The notes under the pieces were generated by a model. That model was not told where the DNA came from, ran no database searches, and was given only the letters and a program-made list of their open reading frames with translations. Below, in pieces: positions 62,103 through 64,000 of a stretch of DNA of 64,000 bases. The stretch is from Synechocystis sp. LKSZ1. Its GTDB lineage: Bacteria > Cyanobacteriota > Cyanobacteriia > Cyanobacteriales > Microcystaceae. Positions within the stretch are counted from its first letter, which is position 1, and each line of letters begins with the position of its first letter. Location of the stretch: positions 3,534,001-3,598,000 of the forward strand of contig NZ_AP031572.1 in NCBI RefSeq assembly GCF_040436315.1, read 5' to 3'. Both the position numbers and the translations under genes were made by a program.

Positions 62103-63464
62103 ATGATAGTGAGTATGAATCCCTACAATGGGGAAGTCCTCAAGCGCTTCAGCCCCGATGAAGGTCCGGCCCTGGAAGCTAAATTATGTCGGGCCGAGCA
62201 GGCCTTTCAAGCCTATCGCCGCACCTCCTTTGCACAACGGGGCCAATGGCTGCAACGGGTAGCAGACTTGTTAGAGCAACGTCAGGCTGATTATGCTCGC
62301 CTTATGACCCTCGAAATGGGCAAACCCATCAACCAGGCCCGAGGAGAAGTTAAAAAATCTGCCTGGGTCTGTCGATTTTACGCTGAAAAAGCCGCCTCTT
62401 TTTTGGCCGATGAAGGGGTTGAAACCGATGCTCGGCGTAGCTTTATTCGCTACCAACCCCTGGGCGCTATTTTGGCGGTGATGCCCTGGAATTTTCCCTT
62501 TTGGCAGGTTTTTCGCTTTGCGGCGCCGGCCCTGATGGCAGGCAATGTGGGCCTGTTAAAGCATGCTTCCAATGTGCCCCAATGTGCCCAGGCCCTGGCA
62601 GACCTGTTCCTGGACGCCGGGTTTCCCGAGGGAGTTTTTCAAGCGCTCTTTATTTCCGGATCCGAGGCCAGTGCCCTGATGGCCGATGACCGTATCAAGG
62701 CCGCGGCTCTGACGGGGAGTGAGGCCGCCGGGGCCAGTTTGGCTAGTGCGGCGGGACAACAGATCAAAAAAACGGTGCTGGAATTGGGCGGTTCTGACCC
62801 TTTCATTGTGTTGGAAAGTGCCGATCTAGAGCAGGCGGTTCAAGTAGCGGTGATGGCCCGTCTGCAAAATAATGGCCAGTCCTGTATTGCCGCCAAACGG
62901 TTTATTGTCCAGGCCACCGTTGCGGATCAGTTTTTTAGCCAATTATGCCAACGCTTCCAGGCCCTGAACATCGGAGATCCCCTAGAGGAAACCACTAATA
63001 TTGGCCCTTTGGCCAATGCTCAAATCCTGGCCGATCTGGATACTCAGGTTCAACAAACGATACAAGCTGGAGCGACTCTCCTCTGCGGTGGCCATCCCCT
63101 GGACGGGCCGGGCTACTTTTACCCCCCGACCGTGATCACAGATATTTCTTCCCAGGCCCCGACCTATCGAGAAGAATTTTTTGGCCCGGTGGCCCTGGGT
63201 TTTCGGGTCAACACGATGGAAGAAGCGATTGCCCTCGCCAACGACGTGCCCTTTGGCCTGGGGGCCTGTGCCTGGACTCAGAATCCAGTGGAACAGGAGC
63301 AATTAATCGATGAACTGGAAGCCGGCGCGGTGTTTATCAACGGCATGGTTAAATCTGACCCCCGTTTACCTTTTGGGGGCATTAAACGCTCGGGCTTTGG
63401 TCGGGAACTCGGCCGCGCCGGTATTCTAGAGTTTGTTAATACCAAAACTGCTTGGCTGGCCTAG
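62103..63464 (+). CDS. gabD: Succinate-semialdehyde dehydrogenase (NAD(P)+)
   Basis: The protein of about 453 residues belongs to the aldehyde dehydrogenase superfamily, with the active-site Glu in VLELGGSDPFIVLESADLEQAV and Cys in NNGQSCIAAKRFIV. Overall it matches cyanobacterial SSADH starting SMNPYNGEVLKRFSP. In cyanobacteria this enzyme oxidises succinic semialdehyde in the bypass that closes the TCA cycle from 2-oxoglutarate. GGAG about 9 nt upstream supports 62103; the longer frame to 62073 is unlikely. Its stop codon is immediately next to the stop of the convergent SRPBCC gene. Confidence 0.88.
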   Translation: MIVSMNPYNGEVLKRFSPDEGPALEAKLCRAEQAFQAYRRTSFAQRGQWLQRVADLLEQRQADYARLMTLEMGKPINQARGEVKKSAWVCRFYAEKAASFLADEGVETDARRSFIRYQPLGAILAVMPWNFPFWQVFRFAAPALMAGNVGLLKHASNVPQCAQALADLFLDAGFPEGVFQALFISGSEASALMADDRIKAAALTGSEAAGASLASAAGQQIKKTVLELGGSDPFIVLESADLEQAVQVAVMARLQNNGQSCIAAKRFIVQATVADQFFSQLCQRFQALNIGDPLEETTNIGPLANAQILADLDTQVQQTIQAGATLLCGGHPLDGPGYFYPPTVITDISSQAPTYREEFFGPVALGFRVNTMEEAIALANDVPFGLGACAWTQNPVEQEQLIDELEAGAVFINGMVKSDPRLPFGGIKRSGFGRELGRAGILEFVNTKTAWLA

Positions 63465-63962
63465 TCAATAGACCACTCGTTCCGCCGCATTGGCCAGTTC
63501 CGTTACCACTCGGTCGGAATAGGGCTTGATTAACCACCAGATAAAGGGAGAGAGCCAACCCCGTAGCGTGACGGAATAGGAAATATAGGTGCCACAGAGG
63601 GTGGATTCTACTTGATAGGTAATTTTTTGCTCTAGGCCAGGAATCGTCAAGACTCGCAGGCTGAGGAGATTCCCCGGCCGAACATTTTCCACAAAGAGGC
63701 GGACGGGAATGGGTGTTAAACGAGTCACGACTTGGTAAATCAGGCCAGGTTTGGCGATCAATCCTAGGGGAACATTAGTTTTAAAAAAAAGAGGGTGCCA
63801 GGAGACATCGGCCAGGTCAACCAATTTGTACCAGAGAACCTCTAGGGGAGCGGAACTAACCACACGATAGGTTTTGTAAAGAGAAAAGGCAAATAAACGC
63901 TTTCCCCGAATGGCTAGACGTTGTAGCGAACGCTTGAGACTCACCTGGACTTTCCTGAGCAA
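63465..63962 (-). CDS. SRPBCC/START-like lipid-binding family protein
   Basis: The 165-residue protein has the helix-grip pattern of the SRPBCC superfamily: YRVVSSAPLEVLWYKLVDLADVSWHPLFFKTNVP, GLIYQVVTRLTPIPVRLFVENVRPGNLLSLRVLTIPGLEQKITYQVESTLCGTYISYSVTLRGWLSPFIWWLIKPYSDRVVTELANAAER. A basic N-terminus of about 25 residues precedes it. Such folds bind hydrophobic ligands, including polyketides, lipids and chlorophyll-like molecules. The ligand is unknown. Its 5' end lies 38 nt from the window edge, so upstream context is missing. Confidence 0.75.
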   Translation of the reverse strand: MLRKVQVSLKRSLQRLAIRGKRLFAFSLYKTYRVVSSAPLEVLWYKLVDLADVSWHPLFFKTNVPLGLIAKPGLIYQVVTRLTPIPVRLFVENVRPGNLLSLRVLTIPGLEQKITYQVESTLCGTYISYSVTLRGWLSPFIWWLIKPYSDRVVTELANAAERVVY

Positions 63963-64000
63963 AATCTGAGGTCAATTTTTAGTGTAATGGCTGGGGGGAG

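Overview
This 64 kb window comes from a unicellular-type cyanobacterial chromosome. It carries psbA (PSII D1), psaK (PSI), the ndhA-I-G-E block of photosynthetic NDH-1, a Cph1-class phytochrome with its Rcp1 response regulator, crtE, and many small families found almost only in cyanobacteria (DUF2605, DUF2997, Ycf35). The phytochrome keeps the same chromophore position (Cys259) as Synechocystis Cph1, and the KaiA3/KaiB3-like pair is also known from Synechocystis, so a Synechocystis-like lineage is the best guess; the species cannot be fixed from the sequence alone. The host genes are strikingly rich in the tetranucleotide GGCC, while only one HIP1 octamer (GCGATCGC) was found by eye.

Layout. 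0-3 kb: two tandem DUF2079 membrane proteins (the first cut by the window edge) and a CopD-like protein. 3.2-5.4 kb: a small unknown gene and a GGCC-poor pair encoding a ClC channel and an HPP transporter. 5.8-8.8 kb: kaiA3-like and kaiB3-like genes, cobI and nadK. 8.76-10.4 kb: a decayed tRNA-Pro followed by a membrane-anchored Ser/Thr kinase. 10.6-14.6 kb: cph1, rcp1 and a receiver-histidine kinase. 14.7-22.4 kb: uspA-like, ilvA, a type-1 periplasmic binding protein, an SPFH protein, psbA and asnS. 22.4-30.8 kb: a large pentapeptide protein, aldo/keto reductase, psaK, a LapA-like protein, dacB, small cyanobacterial genes and a sugar-binding lipoprotein.

30.9-32.5 kb: the intact tRNA-Pro(GGG), followed by an AT-rich region with an unknown glycine-zipper/zinc-ribbon protein and a 103-bp MITE-like element. 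32.5-36.6 kb: an SLH lipoprotein coupled to a flavoprotein, and a TRAP transporter without its binding protein. 36.9-47.5 kb: SGNH hydrolase, birA, crtE, a TM0106-type nuclease, several cyanobacterial unknowns, an AT-rich methyltransferase and a TetR regulator. 47.7-53.6 kb: clpB, a zinc-ribbon membrane protein, a nitroreductase and the DUF2997-ycf35-ferredoxin operon. 53.8-64 kb: ndhEGIA, pyrG, rhodanese, hrcA, purU, a succinate-semialdehyde dehydrogenase and an SRPBCC protein.

The most notable signals are: (1) the non-canonical clock pair, a receiver fused to a KaiA-like C-terminus beside a KaiB homologue; (2) two tRNA-Pro-like sequences in direct orientation, each followed by an AT-rich gene unlike its surroundings; (3) a small dispersed palindrome shared between a MITE-like element and the asnS 3' flank; (4) the translationally coupled phytochrome and ferredoxin operons. 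No CRISPR array, rRNA gene, intact transposase gene or prophage was seen.
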